A stretch of 64,000 bases of DNA from Verrucomicrobium sp. BvORR106 (lineage in GTDB: Bacteria > Verrucomicrobiota > Verrucomicrobiia > Verrucomicrobiales > Verrucomicrobiaceae). The notes below the pieces were generated by a model. That model ran no database searches. It saw only the letters and a list, made by a program, of their open reading frames with translations, and was not told the DNA's origin. Below, piece by piece: positions 27,793 through 35,956 of this stretch; the stretch's first letter is position 1, and each line of letters opens with the position of its first letter. The stretch is from assembly GCF_000739655.1 (NCBI RefSeq), contig NZ_BATR01000010.1, positions 62,001 to 126,000 on the forward strand. The letters run 5' to 3'. Position numbers and translations under genes: made by a program.

Positions 27793-28584
27793 ATGATGAA
27801 ATCCCGCAATGCTCCTGCTGCCAGCACCGCCATCCCGGCGGCGAGAGGGCGTGTCGTCCAGCTTGCCTTCTGGACCGTGCTGCAAGCCGGGTTCCTGGCC
27901 GGGCTTTCCGCCTCAGAACCCTGGGCCCCTCCCTCGCCGTTTCCCGAGCAACGCTACGAAAACGGTTGGAGGAAAAACCCTTTCACGCTGAAAACCGCCC
28001 CTGTGGCCATCCAGCGGGAATCTTTTGCCAAGAACCTCGCTCTGGGCAGCATGTACGACGACGTGGACGGCGTCACCTCCGTGGTGATCGTCAACACCAA
28101 GACGCGCGAGCGTTCGCGTCTGCGCGGGCAGGAGCCGGGAGACAACGGCATGCGAGTGGAGGAGTCGGTCATCGCCGATACACGGCGTGACTCCTATGCC
28201 GTGGTGACCATGGGTGGTGAAAAGGCCACCTTGCGGTACGACGAAGCCTTTCTCAAGCAAATGGCCGCCGGCGGAGGGGCCAGCCCTACAGGGGCCGGAG
28301 CTGCCCAGCAGCGTGCTGCAAGCAACGGTGCTGAACCCTCTAGCACGGGTCAACCCGCACCACTGACCGCCATGAACGGTGCCCCTGCGACGGGCTCAGG
28401 CGGGTCTGCACCGAACGCCTCCCTGTCTCCTGGTTCAGGAAACGGCCCTGCGCCTACGCCGCCTGGAGTACGCACCCCATTCCCCACGGGGCGCCCCACC
28501 ATTGCCAACCGGCGTCGCCTGACGGCGCCACAAGGCGTGCCCCAGTCCCCTCCGGCTCCGCTGATGCCCACGGATAATCCGTAG
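27793..28584 (+). CDS. Possible GspC/PilP-like periplasmic linker protein
   Basis: About 263 residues from the ATG at 27793 (or the adjacent ATG at 27796). An open frame extends back to 27331, but that part overlaps gspJ. A hydrophobic N-terminal segment (about 22-40) is followed by a small domain (about 85-155) containing GVTSVVIVNTKTRERSRL and ESVIADTRRDSYAVVTMGG, which has the shape of a GspC/PilP homology region. The remaining ~110 residues are Pro/Gly/Ala-rich and disordered. Last of the gsp run, 83 bases after gspJ. The GspC role is inferred from this domain and from the lack of any other gspC here. Confidence 0.6.
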   Translation: MMKSRNAPAASTAIPAARGRVVQLAFWTVLQAGFLAGLSASEPWAPPSPFPEQRYENGWRKNPFTLKTAPVAIQRESFAKNLALGSMYDDVDGVTSVVIVNTKTRERSRLRGQEPGDNGMRVEESVIADTRRDSYAVVTMGGEKATLRYDEAFLKQMAAGGGASPTGAGAAQQRAASNGAEPSSTGQPAPLTAMNGAPATGSGGSAPNASLSPGSGNGPAPTPPGVRTPFPTGRPTIANRRRLTAPQGVPQSPPAPLMPTDNP

Positions 28585-28674
28585 CCCGGGTGCTGCGGCA
28601 GGTTAGGACTTGATGGAGCAGCCGGGCAACTCGGATGCAAACCCACCTGAAGCACTGCCGTCCGCACTCTTGAC

Positions 28675-28827
28675 ATTATTTCCTAGAATTAATTAATAAT
28701 TCATAGGACACCCGCTTCGCACCGGCGGATTTCCCCGCTGCCCTCCCCCTCAAACGATTGGAGGCGCGGCACCGGTTTTCACCAGCTTCCGCGCCTCCAG
28801 CAATTATTTCCTCGAATTAATTAATAA
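28675..28827. repeat. Pair of 25-bp AT-rich direct repeats around a GC-rich hairpin
   Basis: 28675-28699 and 28803-28827 read attatttcct(a/c)gaattaattaataa with one mismatch. They lie 128 bases apart and bracket a GC-rich hairpin at 28760-28798. They fall between the end of the gsp run and the 3' end of the TIGR02597-like gene. Confidence 0.75.
28760..28798. terminator. Hairpin between convergent transcripts, possible bidirectional terminator
   Basis: A perfect 10-bp stem, ggaggcgcgg (28760-28769) with ccgcgcctcc (28789-28798), and a 19-base loop. It lies between the gsp run and the convergent TIGR02597-like gene. There is no long T-tract on either side, so intrinsic termination is only likely, not certain. 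Confidence 0.5.
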
Positions 28828-28828
28828 A

Positions 28829-29833
28829 TCACAGACCGTTGTAAATGGTGTTGGGCACCATCTTGACGTTGGCAGTGACACCACGGCGCTCAAAGCTGAA
28901 GGCCGAGGGGAAGACGGTACTGCCCTTGTCCACATCCCCCTGACCCACCTGCTTCCAGCCAGCCGTCACGGATGGAGGGGAGGCTGTGGCGTAGTAGTAT
29001 TGATCCCAGCCACCGGTGGCGTTGGGGAGCCACACGATATCCGCCGTGGTCTCTGTACCTTGAAGCACCTGGGTGCTCAGACCGCTGTTGGCCAGGGTCG
29101 AGCCCGTGGGATACACGGTATTGAGAGGGAGGTTGGTCCCGTTGGCGACCGGGAAGAACGTGGGTGTGGTCCGCAGTGATCCGGTGAAGGTGATGGTCAG
29201 GTTCGTGAAGTCATTCCGGGTGATCCAGAGGCCATCCACGTGATAGACCGGTGTCCCGGCAGCATCGGCGGCACCACTGTTCACCTCCCGCCAGCCTGCG
29301 GCCGCCGTGGAGTAGAACACATACTTGTACCCACCTGCGCCATCCGGCACATAGACCAAGTCCGCGCTGCCGTTCCATGTGGCAGTAGGGCAGGGCTTCA
29401 GGCCGGCGGAGTTGGTGGCCCCGAACAGCGAGGTGATGGTGTGAGCAGCTCGAACCTCATAGGTGTCCCCTGGAGCGGAGAAACCGGAAAGGTCATCCTC
29501 TGTCGTGAGCACCCGTTGGGCGATGGCCGTAATCGGGCTGGCGATGCCCTTGTTCGTGCCACTGGTGATCTCAAGCCAGAGATTGCTCTGCCCCGCCAGC
29601 GCCACGTTGAAATCAACGTTGTTGTCGGTCAGATTGTTTGCCGCCTCCGCATCAAGTTTGCCGGAGGCCAGCACCGGACGAACAAAATTTACCCCCACCA
29701 GCGTGGTGGACCATGCGCGTGCGGTAACCTTGTGAAATCCCGCCAGCTTGGACGGAACGGTGGACGGGGCTTGCCCCATGAGGTTGGTAACAGCGGCAAC
29801 CATGGTGCCGATGAGGAAGAGTGATTTATTCAT
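28829..29833 (-). CDS. Exported protein resembling the verrucomicrobial TIGR02597 family
   Basis: 334 residues from the ATG at 29833 (MNKSLFLIGTMVAAVTNLMGQA is a signal peptide); the frame extends to 29878 without a reason to use it. The segment LWLEITSGTNKGIASPITAI, then DLSGFSAPGDTYEVRAAHTI, matches what I recall of TIGR02597, an uncharacterised exported family of Verrucomicrobiota. Later parts have repeated 'DIVWLPNATGGWDQYYYA' and 'DLVYVPDGAGGYKYVFYS' strands. The gene is divergent from the first DUF1800 gene and shares its upstream region. Function unknown; family assignment from memory only. Confidence 0.8.
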   Translation of the reverse strand: MNKSLFLIGTMVAAVTNLMGQAPSTVPSKLAGFHKVTARAWSTTLVGVNFVRPVLASGKLDAEAANNLTDNNVDFNVALAGQSNLWLEITSGTNKGIASPITAIAQRVLTTEDDLSGFSAPGDTYEVRAAHTITSLFGATNSAGLKPCPTATWNGSADLVYVPDGAGGYKYVFYSTAAAGWREVNSGAADAAGTPVYHVDGLWITRNDFTNLTITFTGSLRTTPTFFPVANGTNLPLNTVYPTGSTLANSGLSTQVLQGTETTADIVWLPNATGGWDQYYYATASPPSVTAGWKQVGQGDVDKGSTVFPSAFSFERRGVTANVKMVPNTIYNGL

Positions 29834-29852
29834 GATTTTTCTTAATAAATCA
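29822..29852 (-). promoter_or_regulatory. Start-codon hairpin of the TIGR02597-like gene
   Basis: A perfect 9-bp inverted repeat, tgatttatt (29822-29830) and aataaatca (29844-29852). The ATG (29831-29833) and the purine-rich stretch before it sit in the 13-base loop. In the mRNA the first three codons after ATG would pair with the leader. The stem is AU-rich and weak. The outer 11 bases (ttaataaatca) recur exactly at 28821-28831, over the stop codon of the same gene. Confidence 0.5.
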
Positions 29853-29997
29853 CGCTGAAAATAAGAGGGACCGCTCACGTCTGTCTACACTAAATATAAA
29901 ACGTATGGAACTGAGCAAATTGTATTGACCGGTCTAAGCAAAATTCATAGACCTAAACCCGGAATTATTTTCATTAATTCCGATAACGCGTCAACAC
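29853..29997. promoter_or_regulatory. Divergent control region between the TIGR02597-like and DUF1800 genes
   Basis: An AT-rich 145-base stretch that must carry promoters in both directions. It holds the palindrome gaccggtc (about 29927-29934) and an inverted repeat ggaatta/taattcc with a 7-base loop at 29961-29981, just upstream of the DUF1800 start. No -35/-10 pair can be called with confidence. Confidence 0.45.
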
Positions 29998-32900
29998 ATG
30001 GTTATGACACGCTTCCATACTTCAGCTAAAATCGGGATCGCTGTGGCCTTGGGGATGGCCGCTTATGATGGGCACGCTGCCACTGATTACAATAACGATG
30101 GGTATGACGACGTCTGGCAGCAACGCCATGGCATCACAGTTTCCTCATACCCCCTCACCAGCGACTACGATGGTGATGGTGTTACCAATCAGGCGGAAAG
30201 CGTCGCGGGTACGGATCCGAAGAACTCGCTGGATGTCCTGGCGGTGACCAATATTTCGGTTTCAGGGACCAACATCGTGGTCTCCACCAAGACCCAGACG
30301 GGCAAGCGCTATAAGCTACAGAGCAGCAGCGCCCCCAACGGTCCCACCTGGACGGATGAAGGCAGCCCGCTGACCGGCAACGGCACCGTGCAGAGCTTCA
30401 CGGTGGCGATGGGGTCCGGCACCGCCCCCAAGTTCTACCGGGTGCAGGCGGAGGACCAGGACACAGATGGTGACGGCATCTCCGACTGGGCTGAGGGGCT
30501 CATGGGGACCAATGCCACCCTGGCCAACTCGCCCAACAATGCGTCCGGCGGTGTCGCCTCCGACAGCGAAACCCTGCGCAGCCTGATGTCGATCACCACC
30601 AGCGTGGTCACCGCCAGCGCCTATGAGAAAGAAGCCACCACCGCGCGCGTGCGGCTGACCCGCTCCTACGGCACGATGCCACTGACCGTGTCCTACACCA
30701 CGGCAGGCAACACGGACACCCTCAAAGGCTCCGCCGCCGCGGGTGACTACACGTTGAAGGACTCTGCCAATGTGGCCATCAGCACCTCCTTCACCATCCC
30801 GGCCGCTGCCACCCAGTATGATGTGCAGATCGCCCCGGTGCTGGATACGGCCAATGAAGTACCGGAAATGCTGCGCCTCACCTTCCGCCGGGTGACAGGC
30901 AGTGTGACCACCCAGCTGGGGAACACCCAAGCGGTCCACATCCGGGATGCCACAAACACCACGGCCAACCGCAAGCTCTTCGTCGCCTATCTGGGCCGTG
31001 AAGGGGGCGCAGTCACCACCGCCACCGGTGTGGCCACCCTGCTGCTTAACGGGGACAACACTTCCGCCGAAGTGAACTCCACCTTCAACAACCTGACCTC
31101 CCTCCAGAGCGCCTCCCACCTGCATGCCGCCCCCGCTGGCACGCCGCAGGCCAGTGGCCCCATCATTGAGAGCCTCGAACTCGGTCAGGTGACGGCCCAC
31201 GTGTACCCCATCGCCGCAGAATCAGTGGCGCTCTGGAACACGGATCAGGCCACGCTGGACAACCTCTACAACGGGTACATTTACATCAACGTTCACACGG
31301 CCAACTACGGCAGTGGTGAAATTCGAGGTAACTACGCCCTCGCCAACGGATCCGTCACCCCGCCCCCGGCGCCTGCGGCACCACCCACCTACGGCAGCAC
31401 GGAGTTCCCGAACCTGGCCGCCAGTGGCGTGAACAACAACCCGGCGCTGGATCGTGACATCGCCCGCTTCCTCACCCAGGCCAGCTACGGGCCCACGACG
31501 GAAAGCATCCAGGAGGTGAAGGATCTCATCGCCGCCAATGGCAACAATGCCATCAACGGCTACACGGCCTGGATCAACAAGCAGATCGATCTGGGCCAGA
31601 CACCGTCGCCCTCCCTGACGACGCTGGTGCAGGCCGCTGATGTGGAGGAGTTCATTATCCGCAACAACAAGCCCGTCACCTACGGCAACGATCCGCAGTT
31701 CGGTGGCAACTCCACCCAATGGAACGGTACCACCCGCGCTTGGGACGCCAGCAGCATCTGGAACAACAACTACCCCTTCCAGAACAACCGCCGCCGGGAA
31801 TGGTGGACGCTGGTGCTACAGAGCAAGGACCAGCTCCGTCAGCGCTTGGCCCTTGCCCTGAATGAGATCGTCGTGATCTCTGAAAACGACGGCACGGTTT
31901 CCACCTACCACTACGGGGCGTCCAACTACTGGGACATGCTGGCGCAAAACGCCTTCGGCAAGTACCGCACCATCCTGGAGAACGTGACCTACAGCCCGAT
32001 GATGGGCATCTACCTGAGCCACCTGAAGAACCAGAAGGCGAACGGCCAGATCAGCCCGGATGAGAACTATGCGCGTGAAATCATGCAGCTCTTCTCCATC
32101 GGTCTGGTACTGCGCCACCAGGACGGCAGCCTCCAGTTGAACACGAGCGGCCTGCCCGTCTCCACCTACGACCAGACGGACATCACGGAACTGGCCCGCG
32201 TCATGACGGGGCTCAGCTTTGGCAAGCGCAACGCCACCGTGGTGGGTGCTCCCACCTACCCGACCGCCACCAACCAGGCGATCGGTGCCGTGGAAGACAA
32301 CACGAACTTCTTCCAGGGCGGCGGCCACCGCTTCTGGCAGGCCTCCTGGGTCAATCCCATGAAGATGTTCGACGCCTACCATGACTTTACCGCGAAGACA
32401 CTCTTCGCCGGCAAAGTGGGTGCCACCACCATCCCGGCCCGGACCAACAACACCACGCCGGAGTCTGAAGGGAATGCGGATGTGATCGATGCGCTCAACG
32501 TGCTGGCCGGCAACCCTGCCAGCAGCACCTACAACGGCCACCCGAACACCCCGGTCTTCATCAGCCGCCTGCTCATTCAGCGGTTTACCACCTCGAACCC
32601 CAGCGCCGGCTACCTCTACCGCGTCACGCAGAAGTACAAGGACACCAACGGCAACCTGGGTGAGGTGATCAAAACCATCCTGCTGGACTACGAAGCCCGC
32701 AGCCTCACCAACGCGGATTCCGTGGTGGCGTTCGGCAAGGCCAAGGAGCCGCTCCTGCACTTCACCGCGATGATTCGCGCCGTGAAGAGCTACACCGGCT
32801 CCCCGCTGGCCACCCTGACCACGATGCCAGTGACCTTCACCGCCACGGAGTCGCCGGTCACCACCGCCTACCCGTCCACAGAGCTGGCCAAGTTCCCGAC

Positions 32901-33672
32901 CGGTGCCGTGCGGTTCCGCTTCTTCGACACCCAGTCGTCCGTCACCCAGTCCCCGCAGCGCGCTCCTAGCGTGTTCAACTGGTTCCTGCCGGACTACGTG
33001 ATGCCCGGACCGCTGGCCTCCGCTGGCCTCTTCGCCCCTGAACTGCAGGTTGCGACGGAGTCCAACGTGGTGAACGTCGTCAACTCGCACTACAACATCC
33101 TCTTCACCTCGGTGCCGCCGACCGTGAAAGCGGGTCGCGGACTGGATGACTACCTGAACCTCGCCTCCTACCGCAGCGCAGCCGGGGTGCAGCTCACGGT
33201 GCCAGCCTACGCGGTGTCCTCAGGGTACTTCAGCGCGAACACCTTCGATCCTGCCGGTGCCACCACCCAGCCTGGGGACATCAACAACCAGGTGGACAAC
33301 CTGATTCCGAAATTCGACGACCTGATCACCCTGTACACCAACACCTACACCACCACGCTCGCTGCCCAGTATGCGCCTGCCGCGGTCCCGGCCACCCCGG
33401 GCACCACGCAGAAGCAGGCCGCCCATGCCGAGGCGGTGAAGGTGGTGCTGGACCAGTGCGATCTGCTCTTCTCCTCCGGCTACCTGAAGGCGAAGTTCGG
33501 CAGCGCCCCCGCTCCTAACGTCCGCCAGTCCATCATTGACGGCGTCAACCTCATCGCGGCCAACAATCGGCACACGACGGATCCGACGAACTTCACCAAT
33601 GATGTCCGCACCCGGGTGCGCAACCTCCTCTACCTGGCAGTCAGCGCCCCGCAGGCCATCGTTCTCAAGTGA
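29998..33672 (+). CDS. Exported DUF1800 protein with Calx-beta-like and CHRD domains (module copy 1)
   Basis: 1224 residues. Order: signal peptide (about 1-28); TSP3-type calcium motifs (SDYDGDGVTNQAES near 55, QDTDGDGISDWAE near 155); Calx-beta-like domain (about 200-318); CHRD domain (about 323-450, with ASHLHAAP and YINVHTANYGSGEIRGNYAL); DUF1800 (about 486-1224, with FLTQASYGPT, RREWWTLVLQSKDQLRQRLA and PDENYAREIMQLFSIGL). DUF1800 genes almost always pair with DUF1501 genes, as here; the biochemical role is not established. It is followed 57 bases later by the DUF1501 gene. A second ATG two codons in is an alternative start. Confidence 0.93.
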   Translation: MVMTRFHTSAKIGIAVALGMAAYDGHAATDYNNDGYDDVWQQRHGITVSSYPLTSDYDGDGVTNQAESVAGTDPKNSLDVLAVTNISVSGTNIVVSTKTQTGKRYKLQSSSAPNGPTWTDEGSPLTGNGTVQSFTVAMGSGTAPKFYRVQAEDQDTDGDGISDWAEGLMGTNATLANSPNNASGGVASDSETLRSLMSITTSVVTASAYEKEATTARVRLTRSYGTMPLTVSYTTAGNTDTLKGSAAAGDYTLKDSANVAISTSFTIPAAATQYDVQIAPVLDTANEVPEMLRLTFRRVTGSVTTQLGNTQAVHIRDATNTTANRKLFVAYLGREGGAVTTATGVATLLLNGDNTSAEVNSTFNNLTSLQSASHLHAAPAGTPQASGPIIESLELGQVTAHVYPIAAESVALWNTDQATLDNLYNGYIYINVHTANYGSGEIRGNYALANGSVTPPPAPAAPPTYGSTEFPNLAASGVNNNPALDRDIARFLTQASYGPTTESIQEVKDLIAANGNNAINGYTAWINKQIDLGQTPSPSLTTLVQAADVEEFIIRNNKPVTYGNDPQFGGNSTQWNGTTRAWDASSIWNNNYPFQNNRRREWWTLVLQSKDQLRQRLALALNEIVVISENDGTVSTYHYGASNYWDMLAQNAFGKYRTILENVTYSPMMGIYLSHLKNQKANGQISPDENYAREIMQLFSIGLVLRHQDGSLQLNTSGLPVSTYDQTDITELARVMTGLSFGKRNATVVGAPTYPTATNQAIGAVEDNTNFFQGGGHRFWQASWVNPMKMFDAYHDFTAKTLFAGKVGATTIPARTNNTTPESEGNADVIDALNVLAGNPASSTYNGHPNTPVFISRLLIQRFTTSNPSAGYLYRVTQKYKDTNGNLGEVIKTILLDYEARSLTNADSVVAFGKAKEPLLHFTAMIRAVKSYTGSPLATLTTMPVTFTATESPVTTAYPSTELAKFPTGAVRFRFFDTQSSVTQSPQRAPSVFNWFLPDYVMPGPLASAGLFAPELQVATESNVVNVVNSHYNILFTSVPPTVKAGRGLDDYLNLASYRSAAGVQLTVPAYAVSSGYFSANTFDPAGATTQPGDINNQVDNLIPKFDDLITLYTNTYTTTLAAQYAPAAVPATPGTTQKQAAHAEAVKVVLDQCDLLFSSGYLKAKFGSAPAPNVRQSIIDGVNLIAANNRHTTDPTNFTNDVRTRVRNLLYLAVSAPQAIVLK

Positions 33673-33729
33673 TCGAGTACCAAATGGTGTTGTTTCAATT
33701 ATCCTCAAACCTTTTCAAAGCTTCCAAAC

Positions 33730-35346
33730 ATGAATCTTCTGTTTCGTCGCAAAAATGAGCCCAGCCGCCGCCAGTTCCTCGTCAAGACGGGCTGCTCCGC
33801 CATGGGCATCACCAGCGTGGTGAACACGCTGGCCCACCTCAAGCTCATGCAGGGGGCGCTCAATGCGCAATCCTCCGGCGGCGGCTACAAGGCCCTGGTC
33901 TGCGTCTTCCTCAACGGAGGCAACGACTCCAACAACATGCTGATGCCCTTCACAGGCACCGCACGCACGGACTATGAAGCGGGACGCGGGGTGCTCACCA
34001 TCCCCACGGCCAATGCCAACGCTGCGCTGAATGCGCTCCAGATCAATGCCACCAACGTCGCCGAGAGCGATCCCCTGGGCGGCTATCTGGGCACCTTCGG
34101 CGTACATCCCAAGTTCAACCATGTGAAGACCATGTTCGACACCGGGGAACTGGCCTTCGTGTCCAACGTGGGCACCCTCACCCAGCCCGGTGTGACACGA
34201 GCCAACTACTCCACGGCCTCCAAGCCGCCGCAGTTGTTCTCACACTCCGACCAGCAGGTGCAGTGGCAGAGTTCCATCCCGGACAAGCCCTTCACGAGTG
34301 GTTGGGGTGGCCGTATTGCGGACCTGCTGGACCCGATCCACAATCCAAGCACGGGGAACGCCTCCATGTCGGTCTCCATTTCCGGCGTGAACAGTTTCCA
34401 GGTCAGCCCCACGGGTGTGGTGGCCCCCTATGTGATGACGAGCAGCGGGGTGGTGAGCTTCGGAGGTTACGGCACGAACTACGCGAGCGCCGTGAACAAC
34501 CCGAGCCTCCTCTTCCAGGCCGCCAACTACAAGACCGGTGAGCAGGGCCGACGCCTGCAGGCCTTTGAGAACATCCTCCAGATGACTCATGCCAGCCTGA
34601 TCGAAAATGCCTACAACGGTGTGGTCATGAATGCCCGCGTCACGGAAGGCATGGTGGGCACGGCCCTCCAGACCACGGCTGGCTCCACCGCCGGCACCAG
34701 CACGTTGGACACGGTCTTCAACGATGCGTTCGTGGGTTCAGGGTTTAACGCCAACAACGACTTCACCAACCAGATGAAGCTCGTGGCCCGCCTCATCGCC
34801 GGCCGGTCCTCCCTCGCCAACACCCGCCAGATCTTCTTCGTGCAACAGGGCGGCTTCGACACCCACACGACGCAGATCCCGGCTGGCAGCAACACGGGCG
34901 GCCATACCGGTCTGATGAACAACCTCAATTGCACGCTGAAAGGCTTCCGCGATGCCCTCACCTCCATGGGTGTGTTTGACAACGTGGTCACCTTCACCGC
35001 CTCCGACTTCACCCGCACGTTCACGGCGAACAAAGGCGACTCCTCTGCCGGCAGCGACCATGCCTGGGGCGGCCACGCCATCGTCATGGGCGGTGCAGTC
35101 AAGGGTCAGCGGGTGTACGGAAAGTTCCCCGTGCTCAAGCTCGGCGCCGCCACGAACAGCATCGACTCCACCGGCGCCAGTGGCCGCTGGATCCCGAGTT
35201 CCAGTGTGGACCAGTACGCCTCCGTGCTGGCCAAGTGGCTGGGTGTCGGCGATGCCCAGCTCGCGAACATCTTCCCGAACCTGAGCCGGTTTAACAGCCC
35301 CTACAGCACGGCGGCCAACCTCGACTTCCTGGACTTCAACGTCTGA
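33730..35346 (+). CDS. Tat-exported DUF1501 protein (module copy 1)
   Basis: 538 residues. A twin-arginine motif SRRQFLVK at about 12-20, followed by a hydrophobic stretch, predicts Tat export. DUF1501 is placed in the alkaline phosphatase/sulfatase superfamily; the expected metal-site motifs are visible: LNGGNDSNN (about 61), GGFDTH (about 374), SDFTRT (about 426) and GSDHAWGGH (about 442). Substrate unknown. It sits between the DUF1800 gene and a strong terminator, with the pseudopilin-tail gene just beyond. Confidence 0.93.
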   Translation: MNLLFRRKNEPSRRQFLVKTGCSAMGITSVVNTLAHLKLMQGALNAQSSGGGYKALVCVFLNGGNDSNNMLMPFTGTARTDYEAGRGVLTIPTANANAALNALQINATNVAESDPLGGYLGTFGVHPKFNHVKTMFDTGELAFVSNVGTLTQPGVTRANYSTASKPPQLFSHSDQQVQWQSSIPDKPFTSGWGGRIADLLDPIHNPSTGNASMSVSISGVNSFQVSPTGVVAPYVMTSSGVVSFGGYGTNYASAVNNPSLLFQAANYKTGEQGRRLQAFENILQMTHASLIENAYNGVVMNARVTEGMVGTALQTTAGSTAGTSTLDTVFNDAFVGSGFNANNDFTNQMKLVARLIAGRSSLANTRQIFFVQQGGFDTHTTQIPAGSNTGGHTGLMNNLNCTLKGFRDALTSMGVFDNVVTFTASDFTRTFTANKGDSSAGSDHAWGGHAIVMGGAVKGQRVYGKFPVLKLGAATNSIDSTGASGRWIPSSSVDQYASVLAKWLGVGDAQLANIFPNLSRFNSPYSTAANLDFLDFNV

Positions 35347-35362
35347 GATTTCTGAACTCTTC

Positions 35363-35405
35363 AAGGCTCCGGCAAACAAAGGTTGCCGGAGCCTTTTCTT
35401 TTCTT
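35363..35405 (+). terminator. Rho-independent terminator after DUF1501 (copy 1)
   Basis: A perfect 13-bp stem, aaggctccggcaa (35363-35375) with ttgccggagcctt (35383-35395), a 7-base loop, then a T-rich run. It lies 17 bases after the DUF1501 stop. The next gene therefore probably needs readthrough or its own promoter. Confidence 0.9.
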
Positions 35406-35418
35406 TCTACTAGCTGCC

Positions 35419-35946
35419 ATGTCCTCCCCTCAAAAATCGCGGAGCACGCTTTTACTAACCCTCGCGGGCATCGGCGTCGCTACGGCGGTGCTGGTGTGGG
35501 TGATGCGCACATCTGAAGATGCGCCTGCCTCCCACACCTCCAGCAACCCGACCGCGGAAGCCCCGAAGCCGGCCCAGCCCGTCGTGGAACTGGGGCCCGT
35601 CACTGTCCATCAGTCCGCCCCTGAACTGGCCGCCCAGCTCACCCGGAATGATCTGGACTCCATGGCCCGCATTGAAGCAGTAAACCAGGTCCTCTATGTG
35701 TATCGGCAGGGATTTGGCGGCAATCCCTCCGGCCAGAATGAAGACATCGTGGCCGCGATTCTCGGTGAAAACGAAAAGCGCACCGCCTTGCTTCCCAAGG
35801 ACTGCCCGGCCATCCAGGGCGGGAAGCTGGTGGACGAATGGGGCACCCCCTACTGGTTCCACTCCATCACTGCAAAGGTCATGGAGATCCGCTCCGCCGG
35901 ACCTGATCGCGATCTCTTCACCAATGATGACGTCTTCGTCCAGTAG
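35419..35946 (+). CDS. Membrane-anchored protein with a pseudopilin-like tail (module copy 1)
   Basis: 175 residues from the ATG at 35419. One N-terminal membrane helix (LLLTLAGIGVATAVLVWVM), a Pro/Ala linker, then a domain ending DEWGTPYWFHSITAK and IRSAGPDRDLFTNDD. This tail copies the layout of GspG C-termini (D-x-W-G...Y then GPDG...TDDD), but the protein lacks the prepilin G/FTLxE processing site. Paralogues follow or precede the other two DUF1501 genes in the window. Probably a periplasmic, calcium-binding accessory of the module; function unknown. Confidence 0.85.
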   Translation: MSSPQKSRSTLLLTLAGIGVATAVLVWVMRTSEDAPASHTSSNPTAEAPKPAQPVVELGPVTVHQSAPELAAQLTRNDLDSMARIEAVNQVLYVYRQGFGGNPSGQNEDIVAAILGENEKRTALLPKDCPAIQGGKLVDEWGTPYWFHSITAKVMEIRSAGPDRDLFTNDDVFVQ

Positions 35947-35956
35947 CAGCGTGTCG

